From: Hippophae tibetana
Lineage: Eukaryota > Streptophyta > Magnoliopsida > Rosales > Elaeagnaceae
DNA length: 64,000 bases
Reading direction: 5' to 3'
NCBI GenBank assembly: GCA_037013495.1
Contig: CM072812.1
Span: forward strand, 37,236,001 to 37,300,000
Under the pieces are notes generated by a model. The model did not search any database and was not told where the DNA came from. It saw nothing but the letters and a program-made list of their open reading frames with translations. This document shows, in pieces, positions 1 to 12,049 of this stretch. A program made the position numbers and the translations under genes. The first letter of the stretch is position 1, and every line of letters starts with the position of its first letter.

Positions 1-1375
1 TGTACAATGTGAGTATATATAAAAGAAAATATATACTTGATGTTGATTACTTACCCATAATGATAGACTTTTAATCTCGGATCGAAGTAATCTCTCAATA
101 AATATCCATTCTAGATAATTAAAGAATATTTATCTTTATAGGACTTTTATTTAATAGTAATACTCATTTACTGATTCAATGTTAATTGCCATGGATTTAT
201 TTTACACTCAACATATATAATGATGAATTTAATGTTTCGTAGACTAGATTTTTGCTTTTGTTCTCCAACTCTGATTTACTCTCATCGGAATCTTACTACC
301 AATTAGTCAGTGTCTATTTCTTTACTCATTTTTTGTTTTACTCTGCTATATTTAAATTTTCATCTTTATATTTCATTTGAATTAGGTAAATTGCTTTGAA
401 TTCTCTATTTTGCTCTATAGGTTGCTTGAAACTTAAGCTAAAGAAAACTCTAAGGATACACGGTAATTGTGGAAGTAAATCCAGTGATGGGAAGCCATAG
501 GAAGCTGAGTTTTTCCAGGCTTAGAAGGTATTGTATTGTATTATTAGATTTTTCTTGATAGCCAATTCTTTAAATTTCTTCACTATTGTCTGGTTGCTAA
601 TAAATTAATTGGAATTTAATATAATTTATTCATGTTGTAAAGGTTGACCTCTAAATCATAATTGTATTAATATGAAGAATATGAACTTCCTATTGCCCCT
701 AATGCTAATTTTGCGTCTCCATTGAAGTGGTTTGAAAATGCCCTTAACTTGTATAATAAAAGTCCTAGTCAAATAAAGGTTATATTACTCTGCTTATATT
801 GGTTTGCCAATTATGGAAAGAACTGTCATGATAATTGGAAAAGACTTTAGAAAGAAAACCCCGGTATTAGGTGTTAAGAGTAATGTTCTAAATTGATTAA
901 GTACAATGCTATTGTAGAGTTTATAAGGAGTGTGAGTGTCTCCATCCATTAGGTTAACCTTTTGGGATTAAAAGACTTATAATATTTATGAACTTTAACA
1001 TGGTATCAAAGTTTCAGTCAATTGGATCAAAAACTTTGAGCCTCATCTTATATTAAAAAAAACCTCACCTTATATTAAAAAAATAAAATGAAACAGGTCT
1101 TGCAAAAATAAAAAATAGACAAGTGACTCAAATAGAATATAGTATAATACAATAGGTTAAAAATATAAAGTGATGGGTTTTGTAAGAGACATAGATCCAT
1201 ATTTTAAGAGGATGTTAAGAGTAATGTCCTAAGTACAATACTATAATAGATATCTAGTGTTTTTTGCTTGCCATTAACTCTATGCATGTCAACTCTTGTG
1301 CAGCATATTAGCATGAAGCAGTTTGTTTGATGGGTTTTGGAATGACAATTTTATGTGATTGTTACCATTTAACAG
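1..1375 (+). other. 5' flank and probable spliced 5' UTR of the PORR gene
   Basis: No coding ORF is seen upstream of the PORR gene. A stretch at 421-527 is preceded by a pyrimidine-rich tract ending in TCTATAG and followed by GTATTG, so it looks like a non-coding exon. A second acceptor (CCATTTAACAG) ends at 1375, just before the region with the start codon. This suggests a 5' UTR intron of about 0.85 kb (528-1375). The rest is AT-rich and carries no feature I can name. The exon borders are inferred from splice consensus only. Confidence 0.35.
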
Positions 1376-1431
1376 TTTGCAAACTTACTGTTCCATGATT
1401 TTTCGCAAAAATACTAGCCTGCTGTTGCAAA

Positions 1432-2676
1432 ATGCCACAGAAGATTGTGTTCTTGCAGTTGCACGAATGTCTCATAAATCAAGTCCGAAATTACTACTCT
1501 CTCTTCAAGGCAAGCTCACATTTAATGTCATCCCTGGACCCATGTCAGAAATCAGCTTCTATGTGGTTCCAAGTGAAGTACAAGTCCGGGGGAGGAACAA
1601 GACCTAAGAAAAAAATCTACCACAGAGTCCATGAACTGGACAGAGTTATGGACTTGCGGAAGAAGCCATCCTTGATCTTACAGCTTAAATCCATTGTCCA
1701 ATCCCAGAAACACCAATCTCTCCTTCTTCGGGACCTTGAAAAAGAAGTTGGATTTGTGCAAAAATGGAACTTTATGGCCGTCATTGAGAAGTACCCTTCA
1801 ATATTCCATGTTGGTGGGGGTAACCGGACACCTCCATGTGTTAGGCTCACTGAAAAAGCTGAAAAAGTTGCCATTGAAGAAACTGAAGCTAGGAGGCTAA
1901 TGGAACCCATTTTGGTGAAGAACTTGCAAAAACTGTTGATGATTTCGGTTGATTGTCGAGTTCCACTTGAAAAAATTGAATTAATTGGATCGGAGTTGGG
2001 GTTGCCAGATGATTTTAAGAAGTCCATGATTCCAAAGTACCCGGAACACTTTACAGTGAAGGATGTCAATGGGAAAACTTATCTTCATTTGGAAAATTGG
2101 GATTCTACACTAGCTGTCACAGCCCGTGAGGAAAAGTTAGCGAATGAAGGGATTTTTGGCTCGGCTGGAAACCCAAAGAAGGTTAGAATATCAAAAGAGG
2201 GTAATTATCCTGGTCCCTATGCTTTTAGAATGAATTTTCCTGCTGGTTTTAGGCCAAATGTGAGTTTTCTTGAGCAACTTCAGAGATGGCAGAAAATGGA
2301 ATTCCCTTCTCCATATTTGAATGCCAGGAGATTTGACATTGCCGACCCCAGAGCTCGGAAGAGAGTGGTTGCTGTTCTTCATGAGTTCCTTAGTTTAAGT
2401 CTGGAGAAGAGACTGACATCTGCCCAATTGGATGCATTTCATGCAGAATATCTATTGCCATCCAAGTTGCTGCTTTGTTTGATAAAGCATCATGGTATCT
2501 TTTATATCACTAATAAAGGTGCTAGGAGTACTGTTTTCCTTAAAGATGCTTACGAGGGATCAAATTTGATTGATAAATGTCCCAAGTTACTGTTCAATGA
2601 TAAATTTATAGCCCTTAGTGGCAGGGGAGAGATGAATTCTTGCAACCGGGTAGCCTCCTCACAGATTGGTTTCTAA
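1432..2676 (+). CDS. PORR-domain (WHAT'S THIS FACTOR-like) organelle RNA-binding protein
   Basis: The ORF encodes 414 residues in one uninterrupted exon, the usual size and structure for this plant family. From about residue 60 (KKKIYHRVHELDRVMDLRKK) to about 385 it matches the plant organelle RNA recognition (PORR) domain: YPSIFHV at 121-127, GLPDDF at 190-195 and KYPEHF at 202-207 are typical. Family members bind RNA and promote group II intron splicing in mitochondria or chloroplasts, so an organellar location is expected. The first ~55 residues are weakly conserved and would serve as transit peptide. An in-frame TGA at 1396 precedes the ATG at 1432, which supports this start. An ATG at 1395 lies in another frame that ends near 1605 and does not join the domain. 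The C-terminal tail follows the usual 'CPKLLFNDKFIALSGR' ending. The exact subfamily and intron targets cannot be told from here. Confidence 0.88.
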   Translation: MPQKIVFLQLHECLINQVRNYYSLFKASSHLMSSLDPCQKSASMWFQVKYKSGGGTRPKKKIYHRVHELDRVMDLRKKPSLILQLKSIVQSQKHQSLLLRDLEKEVGFVQKWNFMAVIEKYPSIFHVGGGNRTPPCVRLTEKAEKVAIEETEARRLMEPILVKNLQKLLMISVDCRVPLEKIELIGSELGLPDDFKKSMIPKYPEHFTVKDVNGKTYLHLENWDSTLAVTAREEKLANEGIFGSAGNPKKVRISKEGNYPGPYAFRMNFPAGFRPNVSFLEQLQRWQKMEFPSPYLNARRFDIADPRARKRVVAVLHEFLSLSLEKRLTSAQLDAFHAEYLLPSKLLLCLIKHHGIFYITNKGARSTVFLKDAYEGSNLIDKCPKLLFNDKFIALSGRGEMNSCNRVASSQIGF

Positions 2677-3269
2677 AGATTGAGATTTTGGTTACCTGGT
2701 AATTATATCTTCTCTTGAACTTTATATTTCAACTTTCATTTTCATTTTCATTTTCTTTTCTCTCTTTTTTTCAATAAGAAATACTTAAAAACTGTTATGG
2801 ACTGCATATCTGTTGCAACTTGAGTATGTCACAGTCATGAGATGCGTTCTTATAACTACTATGTGAAATCCATAAAATTTCCTACTTATAACCCAAAAAT
2901 TTGTGCAGTTTTGAAGATCCGTAAATTTACTCTTTACTGGTTGTGATTGAGTTCAAATATTTAAATAATGTGCAGTTTGATTTAGTAAGCACTGTTATAG
3001 TTATTGCAAAAGTGGTTAAGTCATGGTTAGGTAACTTTCAGGTACCAATTTTTATTTTGTTACACAAACCATCCTAATTTTAAAGCTGGACCTTTCAGAT
3101 ACTCAAATTCAAGTCACTCTTATCTTTTGAGCAAAATTGAAGGTCTTTTATAATTAACCGTGAAGTTTTGCAAAATTGGTAGCAGAAGCAAATCTAATAA
3201 CCTTCCCAAGTTAATGACTTTGCCGAATTAACGGATGTTCCATTGAATGTGAAAAGGGAAGTTTAGAGC
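2677..3269. other. 3' flank of the PORR gene
   Basis: AT-rich sequence downstream of the stop codon. It presumably includes the 3' UTR; a GT donor-like site (CCTG/GTAATTATA) near 2698 could open a 3' UTR intron. No coding feature is seen. Confidence 0.3.
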
Positions 3270-3688
3270 TAGGGGTGGAGGGAGGGGTTGATTGGGGTAG
3301 GCCATGACCCCCTTCTTGCCTTGACAAATTTTTACTACTATATGTAATTGATGTTACCGTTTTAGGTATTTTATCAGAATAAAGGAGTCATTTGACTATT
3401 TTTGCAATAAAATTAGAATCAATTTATGAAAAACATTCTACTTTTTTTCTCTTACTATTTTTGTAATATATTATTTAAACATTTCATATATAATCAATAT
3501 CATCTTTTTCATTTGTGGTATTAGTAGTAAAATAAAAATATTCTCTATTTACCACCAATAAAATTATACGACATACAAATTTAATTCTAATTATAAATAT
3601 GCACAATTTTAAATTTCTCTTTTTTTTAACACATATTAGTACCTGTTATTTGGCCCGGCTTAAGAAGTAGTTTCTAGCTCCACCCCTG
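3270..3688. mobile_element. hAT-type MITE with 8-bp target duplication
   Basis: A 419-bp non-coding element bounded by TAGGGGTGGAG at the left and the inverted CTCCACCCCTG at the right. Perfect 8-bp direct repeats TTTAGAGC flank it at 3262-3269 and 3689-3696. TIRs starting (C/T)AGGGG with 8-bp duplications are typical of hAT transposons. Nothing is encoded, so it is a non-autonomous miniature element. The G+C-richer ends with an AT-rich middle also fit. Confidence 0.82.
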
Positions 3689-4825
3689 TTTAGAGCTGAA
3701 AGAGCAAAGGTTAGAGTTTTCAACCACTTTTTTTCTGCAGCATAGAAGTTCGTCGAGCTTTGTTAAGTAACCCAAGCTCATGAAAAATGCGCAACCTTCA
3801 ATACATAGCATCACCATTCAATTTCTACTCTCTTTGTTCTCCTACTCCAAATCCACAAATTGACGATGACTTCACCTTTGTTATCAATCAACATAACCTA
3901 ATTAGTATTTGCATTTTCTTTTCCTTTTGTATCTTTTGATCCTTTCCTCCCAATTGGGAATCTGCTATGCATACATGTTACTTAAATTGACCCATTTGTG
4001 TTTTTTGTTCATGACTCTAAGCCAGAAAGGAAAAAAGAAAAAAGAAAAAAAGAAAGAGATTTGTTCTGTTCTTCACACACAGACAAAGAATGTGTACTGG
4101 TTGTTAAGTTTCTGATGGTTGGCAACATGATTTTGTAAGATATTCAAATTCATCAGTTAGACATAAAAGACCTATGAATTTATAAATAGTGTGTGAATTC
4201 CAATAAGTGACCTGTTTTATAAGACCTTAACAATCATTAACTAATGTTCTATTCTTGGAGCCATAAAGCCAATAAATGTCATAGGTCATAGGTCAATGGT
4301 CAAGTGTAATTTATGCCTCATTATGGGTAAATACTGGTTCTCTATAATATATTTTAGTGAGAGAATCAGAGAACCAGTTAAGTAAATTAGCTTAAAGCAT
4401 CTCATCGTTTTGTCTTAACAGAAGAAACAACCTATTTCACACTTCATTACACTTTGGCCTTAAGTTGTGAGAGATTCAAGTATATATAATTAATAGAACT
4501 CTGTTTAGTTGAAGCTAGCAGACTCAAAAGGTTTCATTTAAGTAGCATCTTAATAAACTGCAAATCACTCAAAAATAGTTACTTTTTTTAAGCTCTTTTG
4601 AGTTTATTTTCCTCATTTATGTAGCGAATGGAACGGTTCAAATTAATATAATTTGAATTGCGGAAGAAAAAGCCTTATTTTGTGGCTATTCTCATCCCAT
4701 TGATGTATTTCATCTACATTTCACTCTTGAAAACTGCTCTTAACGATGGTATGAAACTCTTGTGTTTATAGAAAATAGAAACAATTAGTAGGAAGTTTCA
4801 TATTAAGGGATAAATCACCTTCATT
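3689..4825. other. Intergenic, no gene seen
   Basis: AT-rich sequence with no supported coding, RNA or repeat feature. Short open frames such as that near 3909-4115 have no recognisable domain and cross A-rich tracts. Confidence 0.4.
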
Positions 4826-4833
4826 TTCAAAAG

Positions 4834-5206
4834 TATTGTGTAAATTGAGATGAGATAATTTATTAATTTTCAAAACCTATCTCATCTTGTATTGTTTAAT
4901 TTTTAATGAGATGAGATGATAATAAAACAGTACTAATTGAGATATCTCATTTGTCTTTAATGAGTCTAAATGAGAAGTAAGAATACAAAAAAAAAATAGA
5001 AAATATGATAAATAATAATTTATAATATAAGTTTAATAAGAAAAAATAATACAACATATGTTTAAAGTTAGACTCATTAGGGTTACAATCTAGATGATAT
5101 GAAGTGAGATGAGATTAAATAAAATGAGACAATAATGCATCATTAGCTCATTAGAGACATTAAATGAGACATAAGATGAGATGAGAAAACTCATTTTACA
5201 TCTCTA
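4834..5206. mobile_element. hAT-type MITE with GAGATGAGAT-rich ends
   Basis: A 373-bp AT-rich element whose ends are imperfect inverted repeats: TATTGTGTAAATTGAG at the left, and the complement of CTCATTTTACATCTCTA at the right. Direct 8-bp repeats TTCAAAAG flank it at 4826-4833 and 5207-5214. The interior is full of GAGATGAGAT/ATCTCATCTC motifs on both strands, so it can fold on itself. No coding capacity. The duplication length and TAGAGATG-type end point to hAT. Confidence 0.7.
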
Positions 5207-6580
5207 TTCAAAAGGTTTTCCCTTCTTTTTATCCTATTTATTATTTTTAATCCTTAATTAATATCAAATGATCACAAATAATTCTGGAGGTGTCGGATTA
5301 GCTAAGTTAGCCTAACTTAAATTCTGCTTAATTCATTTAAATTTTATATGACTTAAATTTAATTTAGATTACTTTTAAATGAATTGAACCTAGTAGTTCA
5401 TGAGATGACTCCTTTATATTTTTAAAAATAAAGTTAAAAAAATAGAAAAAAATTAATTTTTTTAAGAACCAAAATTTATATAAATATTATCTTTTATTAT
5501 ATTCTTACAAAACAAAAAAAATACTATTTTTAAATGTGTTTTCCATAGTAATATTACAATAATTACTTTTTCACAAATGAATTTTGTTAATTGAGATCTG
5601 CAACTGCTTATGAGCTATACGATTATAATATTTGAAAGTTTATAATACGAACCTAATAAGCTTAGAGGGGTGAATAAGTTATTTTCCAATTTTATCAATT
5701 TATAATTTAGTAATTTTAACAAAGCAGTTAGATATTCAATCATGTGTAAAAGTAAAGTGTAAAAATAAAAAATAACATACAAATTTTTTAAAAGAAAACA
5801 ACTTAGGTTATAAGCATGACCTAAGAGGAAAACCATTGGTCCATTAGATCACCTAAGTTTTCACTATGAAAACCAAACGTTTAAGTACAAATTCGATCTT
5901 ATGCTACCCTCTTTAGTATATTGTCTCCATATACTTAACTTACGAACTTCTGTTCAGTTTCCACATTTTTCAAGATTAGCGTAAATGGTATCGAAATTAA
6001 TGTTCTAATTAGCTCATCGTCAATCAGGCACGTTCATAGAGCAACTACAACTAAGGTTAGCACAAAAGATACAAATGTCTGTATGTGTTCTAGAACGAAT
6101 TTAATAATGAATAATCCTAACTAGATGATTCAAATCATATATCAATTAAATCAAATCATCTAATAAATCTTAGAGCAAACATATTATTCACAAGTTCAAT
6201 AAAAATAACTTATTTAAAATTTCTCATATTATTTGATTTAAATATCTAAGACCATAATCAAGAAAAAACTATATGAACATAAAAAATATGAAACAAATAG
6301 GTTTAGATTTATATTGGCATAATTATATATGAATATATGAAGGGATAGAGTTTAACCTAATTAAATAGGAGCAAGGAGAAAATAAGCCTGGCTATTAAAC
6401 TTTGTGCTTCTAAATATCTACTCTGTAGTTATGTGTGTAATGAGAGAAGAGTGACGTATATATAGAAAACCTAAAGGGCCAAAATGTCACACATATGTTG
6501 TGGTATAATTCTATAAATAGTTGGTTGTTGATTGGGATTAAAAAAGGAATTAGAGCGGATGAAATACGTTAGTTCCCAAT

Positions 6581-6800
6581 AGTGGGTTGATCCCTTTATG
6601 CGATGGATCAATCCCTCTCAAAAACAAGTTACACCTACGCAACATGTGGGATCGATCCATCTAAAAGTGGGATCGATCCCTCTATGTATTTAGGTATGTT
6701 CAATTTTTTACATAGAGAGGGGAAAATCGAAGTGTGGTCGATTACAGATTGATCTATAGTGAAATCGATCTGGCTATTAGGAAGATCAATCCCTCTATCT
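6581..6800. repeat. Cluster of GATCGATCCCTCT motifs
   Basis: At least five close variants of GGATCGATCC(C/A)TCT occur in about 220 bp (near 6585, 6603, 6649, 6669 and 6783), some with AA for CG. The core GGATCGATCC is palindromic. Spacing is irregular, so this is a motif cluster rather than a strict tandem array. No function is known to me. Confidence 0.5.
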
Positions 6801-7410
6801 AAAAAGGCTAATATATTTATTATGTAATATCAGAATTGATCAAATCAAAAGCCTTTATGAAATGTACTTAAACATGTATGCAATTTTATGTGTGATAGTT
6901 ATAAAAGATATACATGAATTATGATTATCTAGAATCTGAATACTTTTTCGGTTTTTCTTAAAAGACTTGATATTTTTGATGGACTTGATAGCGAGTTTAA
7001 AGATAAGATTATAAATAATTGTTTTGTTCACGGAAATAGCCAATATTTATAATCCTCACAATATTGAACTAAGTGAGTTGAGATTATTTAGCTCATTAGG
7101 TCATTGAATCAACCTTAAATGAGCTAATTTGACTTGAGCTGCTCATTTGATATTATTAGATGATTCTAACATGTTATATAATCATTTTTATATTTGTATT
7201 CCTGACAAATTACGGTCACTATCTTTTGTCATAATATACAAGATTTTTATGATTTCTTAGGATAAGCATGGTTTTCAAGACTTAATTAAAGACCTTCACA
7301 ATTATAGAAGAAATCAAGTAATTCAATTTTGGTTGAACATTTAATTTTGTATTATTTTATGATTACTTTTGCCTTGGATACTTCTATTGTTGCATTTCTG
7401 TCGTAATTAA

Positions 7411-7565
7411 GGGTATGCATACATGGATTGGTTTGGGTTTAGACTAAAATCGAAACTAATCTAAAATGACCGGTTCTTGAAAAATGATAACCAACCAAAC
7501 CAATAAATTTGAAAAATTAATCCAAACCGAACCAATTTTATTGGGTTGGGTCAAGAAAATCCCGC
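7411..7565. mobile_element. Possible hAT-like element terminus (GGTTTGGTT-rich)
   Basis: The stretch begins AAGGGTATGCATACATGG and continues with GGTTTGGGTTT, then its complement CCAAACCGAACCAA farther on. Many plant non-autonomous hAT elements start with TAGGGGTGTGCA followed by runs of GGTTTGGTTCGG. Only one end is recognisable and no target duplication was found. Confidence 0.3.
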
Positions 7566-8559
7566 CCTCCTTCCTTTTTTGCTAATGGATATTGTTTATT
7601 AATCTTTTTTTAACTCTTGTATTATAATTTCTAATGTTTTTAATGTTAATTTTATTATAATTATTAAATTTAAAGATTTAGATTTCAATAACTTATTTAA
7701 TATCATTATTCATATCAATCATGAGTGCAAGAAATATTTAAAAGTAAAGTAAATAAAAAATAATGAATAACAATGACTTATCTGACAAAATTTACGAATT
7801 CTCACATCCGAGCTATTTATAATGTAGTTGATGTGGCACAAACTCTACGGTAAAAATGTAGAAGGTAATATAATTATAAATTATAATGAATAAATTATTA
7901 AATAGTATAGAATTAGTCTCACATGGATTAGAAAGAAAAAAAGAGAGAAAATACCTAATATAAATGTTCTTAAATGAATTCTGTTTAAACATCCAATCTC
8001 TAATAGAAAAAATAAGTAAATCTGTTTGTCTCATACTAACAAATTATTGGATAAAATCTCATTCTATAATATTATAACTATATGAAAAAATCTAATTCTA
8101 AAATATTATCTGAAATAAAAAAAGGTTGTCCTCTTAGATGGAATTCAAACCATAACAATAAACAACAAAGTAAGACATAGAAATTCAAATATGTAATACA
8201 CATTGTCTATTACAAAATAGAGAATAAGAGTACAATATTTAAATTATCCATAAAAAATCACACAAAAAACAATTTCAACCATGTTCCAAGCTCACATCTT
8301 AAAGCACAACATAGCTTCTAACATATTTGTAAAATATAAATATTAAAATGAAACATGAAACCTCCAACTCAAACCAATGATATCACCAATGAGTTCATTG
8401 AGATATGTTATTTGCCTAACATGTCTATAAGAAAAAAACAGTGTAAAGTATGGATTAAATAAATTAAATTACAATGATTGATATAAATATATATTATTTA
8501 TCATACTTATCCAATTCAAGCGACTTAAATATATTCACTTCATCTGTATATTGGGAAAG

Positions 8560-10270
8560 ATCCTTATCCATTGTAATTTAAAGATCATCCATTTTTGCAA
8601 ATATCCAGCTTTGAGAGCTTTGAGAGCAAATTTTCTATCATATTAGGGTGTAAAGAACTTCTATATAGATCAATTACAAATCCCCTAGTACTAAAGGTTG
8701 ATTTAGATATAACTGTAGAGACTGGCACGTTTAAGACATCTTGTGCAATTTTAGAAAGGGTAGGATAGCTTATAACATTTGCTCTCCATCACAGTAAAAT
8801 GTCAAAATCAACAATAGTAGGATTAATACAAGATCAACCAAATACCTTTCTATCTCAGACTTTGTTTGCAAACACTTATCATCCTGTAATTGTTGTAATA
8901 TAGCAATTGATTAACATTCAAGGTTGGTGCATCCTTTTCCTTTTCAATTTTTTTTTGTTATTATAGATTGTGATGATTTGATACCATTTAAAGATGATCC
9001 ATAATTTTTCTTCCCTTCACTTGTATCATAAGCTTTAAACAACTTATCAAGAGCAACCTTCATCCTATTAACTAGTCTTTCATCAATATGGCTCAAATAT
9101 AAAGTTTATTTATGAATTTTAAATACTTCAACTTATATCTTAAATCAAACACCACTGCAATGAATAACAATTTATTCATCTTATCCACGTCACCTTAATA
9201 CTTATCAAATTTAATTCTCATGCTTTCATCCCACTTTTTAAAAGTTTCATCTTTCCCTTCCATTGCATTCATCAATACAATTTGAATAGCATGTAACTTA
9301 TAGGCATAATTGTTAGAGGTAACATATAATGAACCACTAAACTTGATAGTTATAGTAGAAAAACTATGCAAAAATTCAACAAAAATATTTGCAACCTTTT
9401 AATCTTTTAGCAGAGACGGCCCTACAATATGATCATGAAAATGATTAAGAAACTCGTCATCCAAGAAGACAAGTCCTTTGGTTTCAATTCCATCACAATT
9501 CACATTCTTTGATCTTTTGTAATCTTGAAGGGGAATATCTTAACATACTTGACTGCATTGTGAATACTCTTAAATTGACATATTAATCTCTTTTAAACCA
9601 CCATTCACTATTAAATTCAAGATGTGTGCACAACATCTTATATGTAAAAACTCACAATCCAAGACTAAGCCACTCCAAGTCTTCCACCTCTTTTTTAAAC
9701 TAGTTATAGTAATAGCATTTGAATTTGCATTGTCAACAATCACAGTAAAAACATCTCTGATACCCCAATCACGCTTTGAAAACAAGGTTAAAGTATATAA
9801 TTCTTTTCTATAGTTTCCAATCATCATCTACATAATGAATAGTTATACACATATAGTTCATATTTTGGCAAGAATTTTACAAATCAGTAGTGATGGAAAT
9901 CTGTTGCTTAGAGCGTGATAAAAGCTTTTTCAGTGTTGGCTTTTCCTCAAAGAAAATCTCATAAACATCTCAAGCAATTGTAGTACGAGATGGTATTTGA
10001 AATTTAGGCATATCAACTTCATATAATTGCTTCAAATCAATGTCTTCAACAAAATTAAATGGAAGTTTATCCATAATAATCATCCAAGTTAGAGCCTTTG
10101 TAACTGCTTTTTAATCAAAACTCCAAGCAAATAGTTTGTTACCAGTACCATCTTTATCAACTTGAATTTTTTTTTTTTTTTTTGCATTTTAGTGTCATTG
10201 TGTTTTTTCTAATTGGAACAAACCTCCAAATGTTTCTAACAAATTGAACTCCCATTTTTCTTACTGTTAA
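8560..10270 (-). pseudogene. Decayed hAT transposase (RICESLEEPER/BED type)
   Basis: Read on the minus strand, a run of hAT landmarks is kept in order but in several frames and with stops. From high to low coordinates these are: KLPFNFVED and KFQIPSRTT near 10.0-10.1 kb; an NYMCITIHYVDDDWKL block near 9.82-9.87 kb; FTVIVDNANSN followed by FLHIRCCAHILNLIV in the one long open stretch 9570-9827; a KYWGD..KMNKLLFIAVV block near 9.13-9.2 kb; and the C-terminal dimerisation region (NVPVSTV) near 8.70-8.76 kb. Intact family members are cut-and-paste transposases of about 650-700 residues with an N-terminal BED zinc finger, which I cannot identify here. Stops and frameshifts show it is inactive. No TIRs for the parent element were found. 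Confidence 0.82.
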
Positions 10271-11190
10271 TGCAATACTTTCTTATAATAATTGTAAGAA
10301 CTCTTTGTACGTTTGGACTTAAGAGATGAAGTGTTTCTATAACCTTCTTCTTTGCTGTTGTGCAAGTTACTTACGTTTTGCATTTAGTTACTCTTTTCTT
10401 ATTTTAAATCACAATTTCAAGTTACAAGTACAATTCGATCTAAGAAAAAAGAAGTGATAAGTAAAAAAATAAATTTTAAGCTCTCCCCTCTCCATTTATA
10501 TATAAAAGAGTATATTTTGTAGTCTGTTCAAGGATATAGATCCAATATTTTTATACGAACCAATAATTATGGAGATTTTAGAACAAACAGTTTTAAATTC
10601 TATTATTTATAGTGAGCTTAGTCTAGTATTATAGCTTTTGAGTTTCTTTGGACACAAGAAGTAAGTTGTATTAAAATATATAATTAAGAAAGTTTTAATG
10701 ATTGGTTACTAAAGTTGAAGTATTTTGCAGATTAGAGAAGTTGAGAATGACAACAGTCCCAGGGATTGTAAAGGTTTAGGTATAGCAGTGTGCATGGAAG
10801 GTGTAGATTGGGTATTTCTATGATTGCTTTGAGTTTGTGGTTTATCCTTCAGGTAAGATTTCTTCTACTTCTTCTTTTTCCCTCTTTTTTTGGGGTTTTA
10901 GCTTTGAAATTATATACATGAGACACTAGTAGCCTAGATTAATTTTAGCTAATAATAATTTTGATTTTGAATGAAAATAGGCTCAAATGCTGAATATCTA
11001 TTCATCAAAGCGAGGCAACTCAATACTTCAATTTATGTTTAGTACAACACAATGTTTTTTTTTTTTTGCTGCTGCTATGGAATATAAAGATCCAATGGAA
11101 GTTGGGATGGAATCTTAGATTTTTTTTTCAAGAGAATATTAGATTACTTGCAGTTATATTCTCTGTAAATAATAAATAAAAAAAAAGAGC
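10271..11190. other. Intergenic
   Basis: AT-rich, with homopolymer T runs. A segment at 10731-10853 is bordered by ATTTTGCAG and CCTTCAG/GTAAGA and so looks like an exon, but it encodes nothing recognisable. Nothing else is supported. Confidence 0.3.
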
Positions 11191-11656
11191 GGGCAAGTAA
11201 ATTTAGCCCGATTCGCACAAAGCCTAATTGACCCGATCTAATATCGAAGTTTGGTTTTAGGAATTCCATCGTGACCTTATTCGAATTATTTTAGGGCCAG
11301 ATTTAGAGAAATATTTATACTATAGTCTGGCCCGAGTCTTACTGAAAATGAAAGTTTAAATTTTATAAATATATGTACATTCAACAATTTTATAACATTG
11401 TTTTTTGAGTTGTTGTGTATTTCAAACTCAATCATTGACTTAATTTAAAGTTTAAAAAACCCAAACCCAGCCAAAATTGAATGATTTTAAGGTCATTTGT
11501 AAATTTTTATTTAATTTGAAAAACAGCTTGAACATATTTAAGGGCCTACAATGTTGAGCCCAAGATCGATATAAATATGAAGTTTTCGGCTTGGGTTAAC
11601 TTAGAATCCTCCAAAGTTACATACGTAATTTATAATAAAACAATTAAAAAGATAAG
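11191..11656. repeat. Dispersed repeat, copy A
   Basis: About 470 bp starting GGGCAAGTAAATTTAGCCCG and ending AACAATTAAAAAGATA. It aligns in the same orientation over its whole length with 15238-15738. Shared blocks include GGCAAGTAAATTTA, AAATTTTATAAA, ATATGTACATT and AATTAAAAAGATA. Both carry GGCCCG/GACCCG-rich segments. It is probably an end or a non-autonomous copy of a transposon family, but no TIR or target duplication was recognised. Confidence 0.65.
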
Positions 11657-12049
11657 ATAAGTATATAATAAAAAATGTGAAAAGAAATATATAGTGAAAT
11701 GCGCCTTGCAGTTCTCCGTTCTGAATAGGTATATGATATAAGTCTCACTTCAAAATTGTAACATACTTATAATATCACGATAATAAAAAAAAATGCAAAG
11801 TATCCGTAACAGATTCAAGGTGTATTCTAAGCAAGAGATGAACTGAGAGAATGTATTCTTTTGAAAATAGAAAATGGACAATGATACTTGGATTTCTGGA
11901 CTCTTACATAAAAAATTACCTAAGAATTGTGAGCTGGACGATGAAAAGTTTGATAAATAATAGCACAAATTCTCGTTCTTTTACCTTCTTTCATGTGAAA
12001 GTTGACCAATTTCTTGATCAATTGTTTTTGCTCACCATCCAAGTCCCCC

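Larger units (their letters stand above)
5215..8559. other. Long AT-rich intergenic stretch
   Basis: No coding gene is supported. It contains the GATCGATCC motif cluster and the hAT-like terminus listed separately. Open frames here are short, AT-driven and without recognisable domains. Confidence 0.45.

Noticed and set aside
1359..1607. 82-residue open frame overlapping the PORR start
   Set aside because: It is out of frame with the PORR domain and has no recognisable family; at most its ATG at 1395 is an upstream ORF.
10731..10853. Exon-like segment with TTTTGCAG and CAG/GTAAGA borders
   Set aside because: No coding similarity and no partner exons were found, so it is only mentioned under the intergenic entry.
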